A stretch of DNA of 8,583 nucleotides from assembly GCA_016936785.1 (NCBI GenBank), contig JAFGXE010000075.1, positions 1 to 8,583 on the forward strand, given 5' to 3'. The notes under the pieces are model-generated. The model did not search any database. It saw only the letters and a list, made by a program, of their open reading frames with translations, and had not been told where the DNA came from. This stretch comes from Alphaproteobacteria bacterium. GTDB taxonomy: Bacteria; Pseudomonadota; Alphaproteobacteria; Rs-D84; NBLK01. The stretch's first letter is position 1. Each line of letters starts with the position of its first letter. Positions 1 to 5,703 of this stretch are shown here, one piece after another. The position numbers and the translations under genes are program-made.

Positions 1-222
1 AGCAACAGCAAAATAGTACTGTGATTTTTTATCCTTTAGAACGGAGTCCTGTGATGGATCATTCTCTTGTTGAACATTTTGAGATGTCTCGGCGAGCCGT
101 TCATAATATGAAATGCTTTCCTGAGGTGTTGGTGGACGGTCTCCATACATATATGGGTTTTGTTCCTGAGCAAATACTGGAGACATAACAAAAAAAATGA
201 TAGCAAAAATATACTTAAACAT
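1..222 (-). CDS. Secreted protein of unknown function, N-terminal part (runs off the left edge)
   Basis: I read 74 codons without a stop from an ATG at 222-220 down to base 1, so the gene continues beyond the window. The start is supported by an AGGA Shine-Dalgarno sequence (minus strand, 234-231) 8 nt upstream. Residues 1-18 form a typical Sec signal peptide: Lys at position 3, a hydrophobic core of I/F/V residues, then P-V-F-A with probable cleavage after Ala18. The mature part begins QEQNPYMYGDRPPTP and is polar, rich in Q, E, S, D and P, with no cysteine and no membrane segment in the visible portion. It is therefore probably periplasmic, outer-membrane associated or exported. I do not recognise the family. 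It is divergent from the NagZ-like gene, with a perfect palindrome between them. A frame on the same strand at 308-36 overlaps it but has no comparable signals. Confidence 0.7.
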   Translation of the reverse strand, partial: MFKYIFAIIFFVMSPVFAQEQNPYMYGDRPPTPQESISYYERLAETSQNVQQENDPSQDSVLKDKKSQYYFAVA

Positions 223-261
223 GATAGAAATCCTTTTTCAACGAGGAAAGTATTCTTTTCT

Positions 262-267
262 TCTATA
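262..267 (-). promoter_or_regulatory. Possible -10 element for the left-edge secreted protein gene
   Basis: On the minus strand this reads TATAGA, 4 to 5 matches to TATAAT, about 40 nt upstream of the start codon. The position expected for a -35 box (285-290) falls inside the perfect palindrome and matches TTGACA poorly. This is weak evidence in an AT-rich region. Confidence 0.25.
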
Positions 268-273
268 AAAAAC

Positions 274-291
274 AAGTAAAAATTTTTACTT
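274..291. promoter_or_regulatory. Perfect 18-bp palindrome, candidate operator between divergent genes
   Basis: The sequence AAGTAAAAATTTTTACTT is a perfect inverted repeat (9+9, no spacer). It sits between the divergent starts at 222 (minus) and 348 (plus), and overlaps the places where both -35 elements would lie. Gapless symmetry of this length is typical of a site bound by a dimeric regulator. It is too AT-rich and lacks a loop, so a terminator is less likely. AT-rich DNA produces such palindromes by chance more often than balanced DNA, so the operator role is inference. Confidence 0.4.
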
Positions 292-311
292 CTATTTTTG
301 AAAAACACTGC

Positions 312-317
312 TATAGT
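312..317 (+). promoter_or_regulatory. Possible -10 element for the NagZ-like lipoprotein gene
   Basis: TATAGT matches TATAAT at five of six positions and lies 30 nt upstream of the ATG at 348, giving a leader of about 24 nt. No good -35 box is found at the right distance (around 289-294, at the edge of the palindrome). A TTGAAA at 298-303 is too close to pair with it. An activator-dependent promoter would fit, but this is inference. Confidence 0.35.
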
Positions 318-347
318 TTCCTCATCAAAAGAAAGATTTCTAAAAAA

Positions 348-1448
348 ATGAAAAAAATACTTTTTTTACTTCTTTGCCCGACGTTACTTCTACTTGGATG
401 CTCAGAAGCGCCTCAAGAAAATTTTTTGAAAAAAGAAATCGGGCAAATGGTTCTTGTTGGCTTTCGTGGGAAAACTGTTCCTCATTATCTTAAAGATGAT
501 TTAAAATCTGGACGCATTGGAGGTCTTATTTTATTTGACTATGATGTTGTTAAAGGTGAATTTGATCGCAACATTGAATCTCCTGAACAAGTAAAATTGC
601 TTGTTTCAGAAGTTCAGTCATACGCTGAAACACCCGCCTTTATTGCGATTGATCAAGAAGGCGGAAAGGTTGCGCGTTTGACACCTCAATATGGATTTCC
701 GCCAACACTGTCTGCTCAGAAACTTGGTAAAAAAAACGATTTGAAAGCGACATATGAAAATGCTGAAATCATTGCTCTTACCTTAAAAAGTCTCGGTATT
801 AATTTAAATTTCGCACCCGTTGTTGATCTCAACATTAATCCAAACAATCCTGCAATTGGAAAAAAAGAAAGAAGCTATTCTGCAGATCCGAAAATCGTGA
901 CACAACATGCTCAAAAAGTTATTCAAGCGCATAAAAAATATAATATCTTAACTTCTCTCAAGCATTTTCCGGGACATGGAAGTGGTTGGAATGATTCACA
1001 CGAAGGATTTGTTGATTTAACTGATACATGGTCAGAAAAAGAACTTATCCCGTATGAAAAGCTTTCTGCTGAAGTGCCTATGGTGATGACTGCACATATC
1101 TTTAATAAAAACCTTGATTCAGACGTTCCCGGAACGCTTTCTCAAAAAGTTATCACAGGAATTCTACGGAATAAAATTGGATTCAAGGGTGTTGTGATTA
1201 GTGATGACTTACAAATGAATGCCATTGATGAACACTATTCTTTAGAAGAAACGGTTGTTAAATTGATTAACGCAGGTGTTGATATTTTACTCGTTGGAAA
1301 TAATCTTAACTCTGATACAGAAATTGATGAAAAAATCCAAGAAATTATTTTGGATAAAATCGAAAGCGGTGAAATTGCGGAAAAACAGATTCATGAATCT
1401 TATCAACGCATTATTAAACTGAAAAAAGAATATGGGATTATCAAATGA
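348..1448 (+). CDS. nagZ: Beta-N-acetylhexosaminidase, GH3 family, NagZ-like, predicted lipoprotein
   Basis: Family role: NagZ-type GH3 enzymes remove N-acetylglucosamine from muropeptides during peptidoglycan recycling. Visible motifs: an (beta/alpha)8-barrel with IDQEGG at residues 101-106, the substrate-contact region RSYSADP at 175-181, KHFPGHG at 205-211 followed by the Asp-Ser-His of the catalytic dyad (D216, H218), and SDDLQM at 285-290, whose first Asp (D286) should be the nucleophile. At 366 residues it is a single-domain enzyme, slightly longer than cytosolic NagZ because of its N-terminus. Residues 1-18 are a lipoprotein signal peptide with lipobox LLGC (C18). Ser at +2 predicts outer-membrane sorting, so it would act in the periplasm, whereas NagZ of most Proteobacteria is cytosolic. 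The ATG lacks a strong Shine-Dalgarno, but the signal peptide fixes this start. Its stop overlaps the next gene's start (ATGA). Family assignment is firm; the exact substrate is inferred. Confidence 0.9.
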   Translation: MKKILFLLLCPTLLLLGCSEAPQENFLKKEIGQMVLVGFRGKTVPHYLKDDLKSGRIGGLILFDYDVVKGEFDRNIESPEQVKLLVSEVQSYAETPAFIAIDQEGGKVARLTPQYGFPPTLSAQKLGKKNDLKATYENAEIIALTLKSLGINLNFAPVVDLNINPNNPAIGKKERSYSADPKIVTQHAQKVIQAHKKYNILTSLKHFPGHGSGWNDSHEGFVDLTDTWSEKELIPYEKLSAEVPMVMTAHIFNKNLDSDVPGTLSQKVITGILRNKIGFKGVVISDDLQMNAIDEHYSLEETVVKLINAGVDILLVGNNLNSDTEIDEKIQEIILDKIESGEIAEKQIHESYQRIIKLKKEYGIIK

Positions 1449-2332
1449 AAATTCACTGCATTTACCATCGAAAAGACTTTGACGGACGCGGATCAGCTGC
1501 TGTTGTAAATTACTTTTATAGTTCTAAAAATATCGAAGTGATTATGCATCCATACGATTACGGAGATCCAATCCCAGATTATATGACATGGAGTCAATTA
1601 GACTCAGTCATTATGGTGGATCTTTGCTTCGATACGGCGAAACCTTTGAAAGATCTCGTTGAAAAATTTGGGGATCGATTCACACTGATTGATCATCATG
1701 AGTCTTGCATTCAACTTTTGAAAAAAGAGAATCTTATGAGTCTCCCAGGTATCCGAGACAAAAGAAATGCAGCGGTAGCACTCACTTGGAAATTCTTTTT
1801 TCCAAATCATCCAACTCCAAAAGTCGTTGCGCTTATTGAGAGATCCGATATCTGGAAACTTTCTCCTGAAGTTGAACAATTCCAATATGGGCTTAATGGC
1901 ACACCTGAAATTTTTAATCCAACTTCTGCTTTATGGCCTGAACTTTTTGAAGAAGATAAAGATTCTATTCAAGCTATTTTTAACCGTGGAAAAGCCATCG
2001 AAGATTATATTAACCAAGACTACAAAGATTACGCGAAACTTATTCATCTTGTGAATTTTAATGGTGATATTGTTCCCGCAGTGAATCGTGGACTTGTGAA
2101 CTCACTTATTTTTGAGCAAAACGTTCCAAACCTTTATAAGAAATATCCCTTTGTGATTAAATATGTCCGCTCGCCTCAAAACTGGAAAATGTCATTTTAT
2201 ACAAATCGTGATGATGTGAGCGTTCTTGAAAAATCAAAACACATTGGTGGAAAAGGTCATGTAAAAGCCTGCGGCACAAGTGTTGATACTCTCCCATTTA
2301 CCTTTTTAGATAAGCCCGTTTCATTCAAATAA
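1445..2332 (+). CDS. DHH-family phosphoesterase, NrnB-like (oligoribonuclease / phosphodiesterase)
   Basis: A 295-residue cytosolic protein with the metal-binding motifs of the DHH superfamily: H8 with DFDGRGSA at residues 11-18 (motif I), D59 in IMVDL (motif II), DHHES at 83-87 (motif III), and D135 in ERSDIWKL (motif IV). A C-terminal DHHA1-like substrate-binding motif, GGKGHVKACG, is at 268-277. The pattern is closest to the NrnB/YngD-type group, manganese-dependent enzymes that degrade short oligoribonucleotides or cyclic-nucleotide products. RecJ, DHH-type pyrophosphatase and GdpP are less likely, as extra domains and membrane segments are absent. The ATG overlaps the stop of the upstream glycosidase gene (ATGA), which implies translational coupling; only a weak GGGA precedes it. 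Family membership is seen in the sequence; the substrate (nanoRNA, pAp or c-di-NMP breakdown product) is unknown. Confidence 0.85.
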   Translation: MKIHCIYHRKDFDGRGSAAVVNYFYSSKNIEVIMHPYDYGDPIPDYMTWSQLDSVIMVDLCFDTAKPLKDLVEKFGDRFTLIDHHESCIQLLKKENLMSLPGIRDKRNAAVALTWKFFFPNHPTPKVVALIERSDIWKLSPEVEQFQYGLNGTPEIFNPTSALWPELFEEDKDSIQAIFNRGKAIEDYINQDYKDYAKLIHLVNFNGDIVPAVNRGLVNSLIFEQNVPNLYKKYPFVIKYVRSPQNWKMSFYTNRDDVSVLEKSKHIGGKGHVKACGTSVDTLPFTFLDKPVSFK

Positions 2333-2376
2333 GTTGTTGTTTAAAGATAACAGAGTCTCTGCTAAAATCTCAGGAG

Positions 2377-2396
2377 ATCCCGACCTACGTCGGGAT
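2377..2396. repeat. GC-rich hairpin, probable dispersed palindromic (REP-like) element
   Basis: ATCCCGACCTACGTCGGGAT forms an 8-bp perfect stem with a CTAC loop. It is much more GC-rich than the surrounding intergenic DNA and is not followed by a T-run on either strand, so it is a poor intrinsic terminator. Hairpins with an ATCCCG...CGGGAT core occur as dispersed intergenic repeats in several AT-rich Proteobacteria. Here it lies 45 bp after the DHH gene. The repeat identity is inference, since only one copy is visible. Confidence 0.5.
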
Positions 2397-2470
2397 GATA
2401 ATAATTGGGTATCGTCGCAACTAGTGAACAAAAAATTTGAGAAAACAGTGAATAAACAATTTAAAAAAAT

Positions 2471-2493
2471 AAAGCAGGATTTCCCCTGCTTTT
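2471..2493. terminator. Bidirectional intrinsic terminator between the convergent DHH gene and typA
   Basis: AAAGCAGG (2471-2478) pairs with CCTGCTTT (2485-2492) around a 6-nt loop. On the plus strand it is followed by TTTTATTTTA; on the minus strand the stem is followed by ATTTTTTT. It lies between two convergent genes, 5 bp from the typA stop codon, so it can end both transcripts. Confidence 0.85.
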
Positions 2494-2497
2494 TATT

Positions 2498-4318
2498 TTA
2501 ATTTTTGTTATCGCGCTCTGCTCTTTTACGTTCATTCATATCGAGATATTTTTTCCGAAGGCGGATATTTATTGGTGTCACTTCAACAAGTTCATCATCT
2601 TGGATATATGAAATTGCTTCTTCAAGTGTCATTTTCTTTGGTGGCGTGAGTTTGATTCCCTCATCTTTTCCACTCGCCCGCATATTTGTGAGCGCTTTTC
2701 CTTTAATCGGGTTTACATTTAAATCATTTTCTTTTGTGTGTTCTCCAATAATCATTCCTAAATAAACTTTTTCACTTGGTGAGACAAACATGATACCACG
2801 TGGTTCTAGGTTAAATAAGGCGAATGGCACGGCTGTTCCATTTTCCATTGAAACAAGCGCCCCATTCCGATGTTTTTCAATTGCGCCTTTATACGGTTCA
2901 TACGCATGAAAAATACGGTTCATCAAACCTGTGCCTCGTGTGTCGGATCGTAATTCTGAAAGGTAGCCGATCAAACCGCGTGAAGGTGCATGGAAAACAA
3001 GTCGCATTTTTCCACCTCCAGATGGTTTCATCTCGATCAAATCAGATTTCCGTTTGCTGAGTTTTTCAACAATTACACCTGAAAATTCTTCATCTACATC
3101 AATGTAAACTTCTTCAATCGGTTCAAGACGTTTACCATTTTCTTCTTTGTAAAGCACATGAGGGCGTGAAATCGAAAGTTCAAAACCTTCTCGACGCATA
3201 CGTTCAATCAAAATACTGAGTTGCAATTCTCCACGACCCGAAACCTCAAAAGAGTCTTTTTGATCTGTTTGCGATACTTTTAAAGCAATATTACTTTCCG
3301 CTTCTTTCATTAACCACTCGCCAATTACACGTGAAGTGAGCTTTTTCCCTTCTGTCCCTGCAAGCGGTGATGTATTCACAGAAAATGACATTGTTAATGT
3401 CGGTGGATCAATGGGTTGTGCTTTTAATGCTTCTGTGACATTTAAATCGCAGAGTGTATCAGCAACTGTTGCTTTTGAGAACCCTGCGATGGAAACAATA
3501 TCCCCTGCTTGTGCTTCATCCAAAGAAAGACGATGAATTCCTCGGAACGACATGATTTTAGAAATTTTTGTTTGCTCGATTTGTCCTGTTTGCGGATTGA
3601 GTGCGATAACAGGTTGGTTTACACGTACTTTCCCAGAATCGATTTTTCCAGTCAGCACACGCCCAACGTAAGGATCTGCTTCAATCAGTGTCACAAGCAT
3701 GCGAAAAGGTTTTTCTGAATCGCATTTAGGTGCAGGAACATGTTGTTCAATGAGATCAAAAAGTGGACTCAGGTTTTTCTCTTTTGGTGGATTATCTAAA
3801 TCTTCAGTTGCCCAGCCTTCGCGTCCTACTGCAAATAATGTTGGGAAATCAAGCTGTTCTGGTGTTGCGCCAAGCTTATCAAATAGATCAAATATCTCAT
3901 CATGCACTTCATGTGGACGTGCATCGGATCGATCAATTTTATTAATCACAACAATCGGACGCAACCCTAGTCCTAATGCTTTAGTCAAAACAAATTTTGT
4001 TTGAGGAAGACAGCCTTCTGATGCATCAACAAGCAAAACAACCCCATCAACCATACTGAGAATACGTTCAACTTCTCCACCAAAATCAGCATGTCCTGGT
4101 GTGTCTATAATATTAATTCTGTAATCTTTATGATCAATTGATGTGCACTTTGCAAGAATTGTAATCCCGCGCTCTTTTTCAAGATCATTAGAATCCATGA
4201 CACGCTCATCAACTCTCTCATTGTCTCTAAATGACCCGCTTTGCTTCAGCATTTCATCAACAAGAGTTGTTTTTCCATGGTCCACGTGCGCAATAATTGC
4301 AATATTTCTGAGATTCAT
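2498..4318 (-). CDS. typA: Translational GTPase TypA/BipA
   Basis: A ribosome-associated GTPase of the EF-G/LepA superfamily, involved in ribosome assembly and growth under stress or cold. The 606 residues match the usual length (about 600). Seen: G1 AHVDHGKTT (10-18), switch I with EKERGITI (47-54), G3 DTPGHADFGGEVER (72-85), G4 NKID (126-129), then domain II, EF-G III/V-like domains (SGRGELQLSILIERMRREGFE, split here only as a family signature), and the TypA-specific C-terminus with LEPRGIMFVSP and the KKYLDMNERKR tail. Start choice: the frame extends 21 codons further upstream to 4381, but that part crosses a terminator hairpin. The ATG at 4318-4316 has AGGA 5 nt upstream and gives the canonical MNLRNIAIIAHVDHG start. 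It lies downstream of tRNA-Lys on the same strand, separated by a terminator; I see no convincing promoter of its own. It is complete and not degraded. Confidence 0.97.
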   Translation of the reverse strand: MNLRNIAIIAHVDHGKTTLVDEMLKQSGSFRDNERVDERVMDSNDLEKERGITILAKCTSIDHKDYRINIIDTPGHADFGGEVERILSMVDGVVLLVDASEGCLPQTKFVLTKALGLGLRPIVVINKIDRSDARPHEVHDEIFDLFDKLGATPEQLDFPTLFAVGREGWATEDLDNPPKEKNLSPLFDLIEQHVPAPKCDSEKPFRMLVTLIEADPYVGRVLTGKIDSGKVRVNQPVIALNPQTGQIEQTKISKIMSFRGIHRLSLDEAQAGDIVSIAGFSKATVADTLCDLNVTEALKAQPIDPPTLTMSFSVNTSPLAGTEGKKLTSRVIGEWLMKEAESNIALKVSQTDQKDSFEVSGRGELQLSILIERMRREGFELSISRPHVLYKEENGKRLEPIEEVYIDVDEEFSGVIVEKLSKRKSDLIEMKPSGGGKMRLVFHAPSRGLIGYLSELRSDTRGTGLMNRIFHAYEPYKGAIEKHRNGALVSMENGTAVPFALFNLEPRGIMFVSPSEKVYLGMIIGEHTKENDLNVNPIKGKALTNMRASGKDEGIKLTPPKKMTLEEAISYIQDDELVEVTPINIRLRKKYLDMNERKRAERDNKN

Positions 4319-4345
4319 GTTTATCCTAATTTTTTTAAAAAATAC

Positions 4346-4366
4346 AAAAAAATCCCCAAAGGGGAT
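4346..4366 (-). terminator. Intrinsic terminator of tRNA-Lys, upstream of typA
   Basis: On the minus strand ATCCCC-TTT-GGGGAT forms a tight 6-bp stem with a 3-nt loop (4366-4352), directly followed by six T residues. It lies 44 nt after the tRNA 3' end and 28 nt before the typA start codon, so it ends the tRNA transcript. It also rules out the upstream in-frame ATG at 4381 as the typA start. Confidence 0.85.
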
Positions 4367-4409
4367 AATTTTTATTTCCAATGCGATATTTTATATAAAA
4401 CTGTATAAT

Positions 4410-4485
4410 TGGTGGGTGTTACAGGACTCGAACCTGTGACCCGCTGATTAAAAGTCAGCTGCTCTACCAACTGAGCTAAACACCC
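4410..4485 (-). tRNA. tRNA-Lys, anticodon UUU, with encoded 3' CCA
   Basis: Read on the minus strand, a complete cloverleaf is visible. The acceptor stem GGGTGTT pairs with AACACCC, followed by discriminator A and genomically encoded CCA (4412-4410). The D-arm is GCTCAGTTGGTAGAGC. The anticodon arm GCTGA-CTTTTAA-TCAGC places TTT at positions 34-36. The T-arm carries GGTTCGAGTCC. The length is 76 nt including CCA. It has its own promoter just upstream and a terminator downstream, so it is a monocistronic tRNA unit. Confidence 0.97.
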
Positions 4486-4496
4486 AAAGCGAGGGC

Positions 4497-4525
4497 ATAA
4501 TACACAATCTATTTTTATAAATCAA
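4497..4525 (-). promoter_or_regulatory. Promoter of tRNA-Lys with GC-rich discriminator
   Basis: On the minus strand TTGATT (4525-4520) and TATTAT (4502-4497) are separated by exactly 17 bp, each close to the sigma-70 consensus. The -10 is followed by GCCCTCGC, a GC-rich discriminator of the type found at stringently controlled stable-RNA promoters. Transcription would start around 4490, a few nucleotides before the tRNA 5' end at 4485. Confidence 0.8.
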
Positions 4526-4541
4526 TAAAAAAATAAAAATC

Positions 4542-4571
4542 TTGAAAAGATACTGACCTTCGCTCTATGAT
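4542..4571 (+). promoter_or_regulatory. Promoter of the pgk-ftsY-regulator-kinase operon
   Basis: TTGAAA (4542-4547) and TATGAT (4566-4571) are separated by 18 bp, each with five of six matches to the sigma-70 consensus. Transcription should begin about 7 nt after the -10, near 4578, practically at the pgk ATG (4579). The promoter is back to back with the tRNA-Lys promoter, their -35 boxes 16 bp apart. Confidence 0.65.
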
Positions 4572-4578
4572 ACATATT

Positions 4579-5703
4579 ATGAAGTTAAAAACACTTAATC
4601 AAATACATAACTTGCAAGGAAAACGAGTCATTTTGCGTGTAGACTTGAATATTCCTCTTTTACAGGGAATCATTCAAGATGACACACGTATACAAGCAAT
4701 TCTACCAACTCTTTCTTATTTAAAAGAAAATAAAGCAAGAGTTATCATTATCTCTCACCTTGGGCGTCCGAAAAATCGAAAAGATTTGGATTTTTCTCTT
4801 GCTCCAGTTGCACAGGCTATGAATATTCCTCTAGTTAAAGATTTAGATGACACAAAAACGCTTCAAAATGGCGAATGCTGTCTTTTTGAAAATATTCGTT
4901 TTTTCCCAGAAGAAGAACAAAACGACCCTCAGTTTTCTCAAAAAATTGCCCAATACGGCGATGTTTTTGTAAACGATGCTTTTTCGGTTTGTCATCGAGA
5001 GCATGCCTCAACGAGAGGAATAACACACTTTCTCCCCTCGTATGCAGGATTTCATCTTCAAAAAGAAATTGATATTCTAGATCGTCTTTTAACAGACCCT
5101 CCTCGTCCTTGCGTGGCGATTCTTGGCGGTGCAAAAATTTCAACAAAAATAAACCTTATTAAATCTCTTCTTGATCGTGTTGATACCCTTCTTATTGGAG
5201 GGGCTCTTGCTCACAATTTTCTCAAAGCACAAGGGCTAGAAATTGGCGCATCTCTATATGAGTCCACTGAGATTCAGCATGCAAGAAATCTCTTGGTGAA
5301 CACAGATAAAATCATTTTACCTCAGGATGTTAAGGTGCAAAGTTCTATAAATAGGCTAACAGATAATATCTCAAAAGAAGACGTTGTTTTAGACATTGGA
5401 GAACAAACAACTTTGACCTTTTTAAAAGCAATCCAATCCGCAAAAAGCATCATCTGGAATGGGCCTCTTGGGTATACTGAAAACATAGCTTTTAGAAAAG
5501 GGACACACGCGATTGCAAAAGCTATTTCTGAAGTAGATTGCCTTTCTGTTATTGGTGGGGCAGACACAATCTCTTCTTTAAATGATACGCCTTATCTTTC
5601 CCAATTTTCTCATGTTTCAACTGGAGGTGGCGCTTTTTTAAAGTACCTTGAAAATCACATGCTTCCTGCTATACTGCCTCTCATGGAGGAAACACATGTT
5701 TAA
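4579..5703 (+). CDS. pgk: Phosphoglycerate kinase
   Basis: Cytosolic glycolytic and gluconeogenic enzyme that interconverts 1,3-bisphosphoglycerate + ADP and 3-phosphoglycerate + ATP. N-domain substrate motifs: RVDLN (20-24), SHLGRP (59-64), ENIRFFP (104-110), NDAF (132-135) and HREHAST (139-145). C-domain nucleotide motifs: GGAKISTK (183-190), IGGALAHNFLKAQG (206-219), WNGPLG (293-298), GGADT (326-330, usually GGGDT/S) and STGGGA (347-352). At 374 residues it is slightly shorter than the usual 385-400 but has both complete lobes. Start choice: an in-frame ATG at 4567 lies within the probable -10 box, so 4579 is preferred. It gives the usual N-terminus (MKLKTLNQI...GKRV). No Shine-Dalgarno precedes either ATG, and the message may be leaderless. 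Its last 8 bases overlap ftsY. Confidence 0.96.
   Translation: MKLKTLNQIHNLQGKRVILRVDLNIPLLQGIIQDDTRIQAILPTLSYLKENKARVIIISHLGRPKNRKDLDFSLAPVAQAMNIPLVKDLDDTKTLQNGECCLFENIRFFPEEEQNDPQFSQKIAQYGDVFVNDAFSVCHREHASTRGITHFLPSYAGFHLQKEIDILDRLLTDPPRPCVAILGGAKISTKINLIKSLLDRVDTLLIGGALAHNFLKAQGLEIGASLYESTEIQHARNLLVNTDKIILPQDVKVQSSINRLTDNISKEDVVLDIGEQTTLTFLKAIQSAKSIIWNGPLGYTENIAFRKGTHAIAKAISEVDCLSVIGGADTISSLNDTPYLSQFSHVSTGGGAFLKYLENHMLPAILPLMEETHV
5685..5689 (+). promoter_or_regulatory. Shine-Dalgarno that fixes the ftsY start inside pgk
   Basis: GGAGG lies 6 nt before the ATG at 5696, within the last codons of pgk. It is the strongest ribosome binding site in the window. It decides for 5696 over the in-frame ATG at 5648, which has no such site and would add 16 residues unlike FtsY. 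Confidence 0.8.

Noticed and set aside
36..308. Minus-strand frame of 90 codons beginning MFFKNRSKNF
   Set aside because: It overlaps the better supported secreted-protein frame (start 222) in a different frame. Its hydrophobic part comes from an out-of-frame reading of the signal peptide and an AT-rich leader, and it has no good ribosome binding site.
342..367. A7, A7 and T7 runs around the start of the NagZ-like gene, as a possible phase-variation tract
   Set aside because: Runs of seven A or T are common in AT-rich DNA, and Lys/Phe codons in a signal peptide explain them. A single sequence shows no evidence of slippage.
1604..1885. Antisense frame inside the DHH phosphoesterase gene, and a plus-strand frame at 1827-2054
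   Set aside because: Both lie inside a gene with intact family motifs and show no recognisable features of their own.
2351..2361. Short palindrome CAGAG-T-CTCTG after the DHH gene
   Set aside because: Only 11 bp long with no neighbouring signals; it could be chance.
2505..4004. Several plus-strand frames antisense to typA (up to 101 codons)
   Set aside because: They are low-complexity, Ser-rich shadows of a well conserved gene on the other strand, with no motifs or ribosome binding sites.
4319..4381. N-terminal extension of TypA by 21 residues
   Set aside because: The extension crosses the tRNA terminator hairpin and is absent from the family; the ATG at 4318 has a Shine-Dalgarno sequence and a canonical N-terminus.
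5648..5695. N-terminal extension of FtsY by 16 residues
   Set aside because: It lies inside pgk and has no ribosome binding site, whereas the ATG at 5696 follows GGAGG at ideal spacing.
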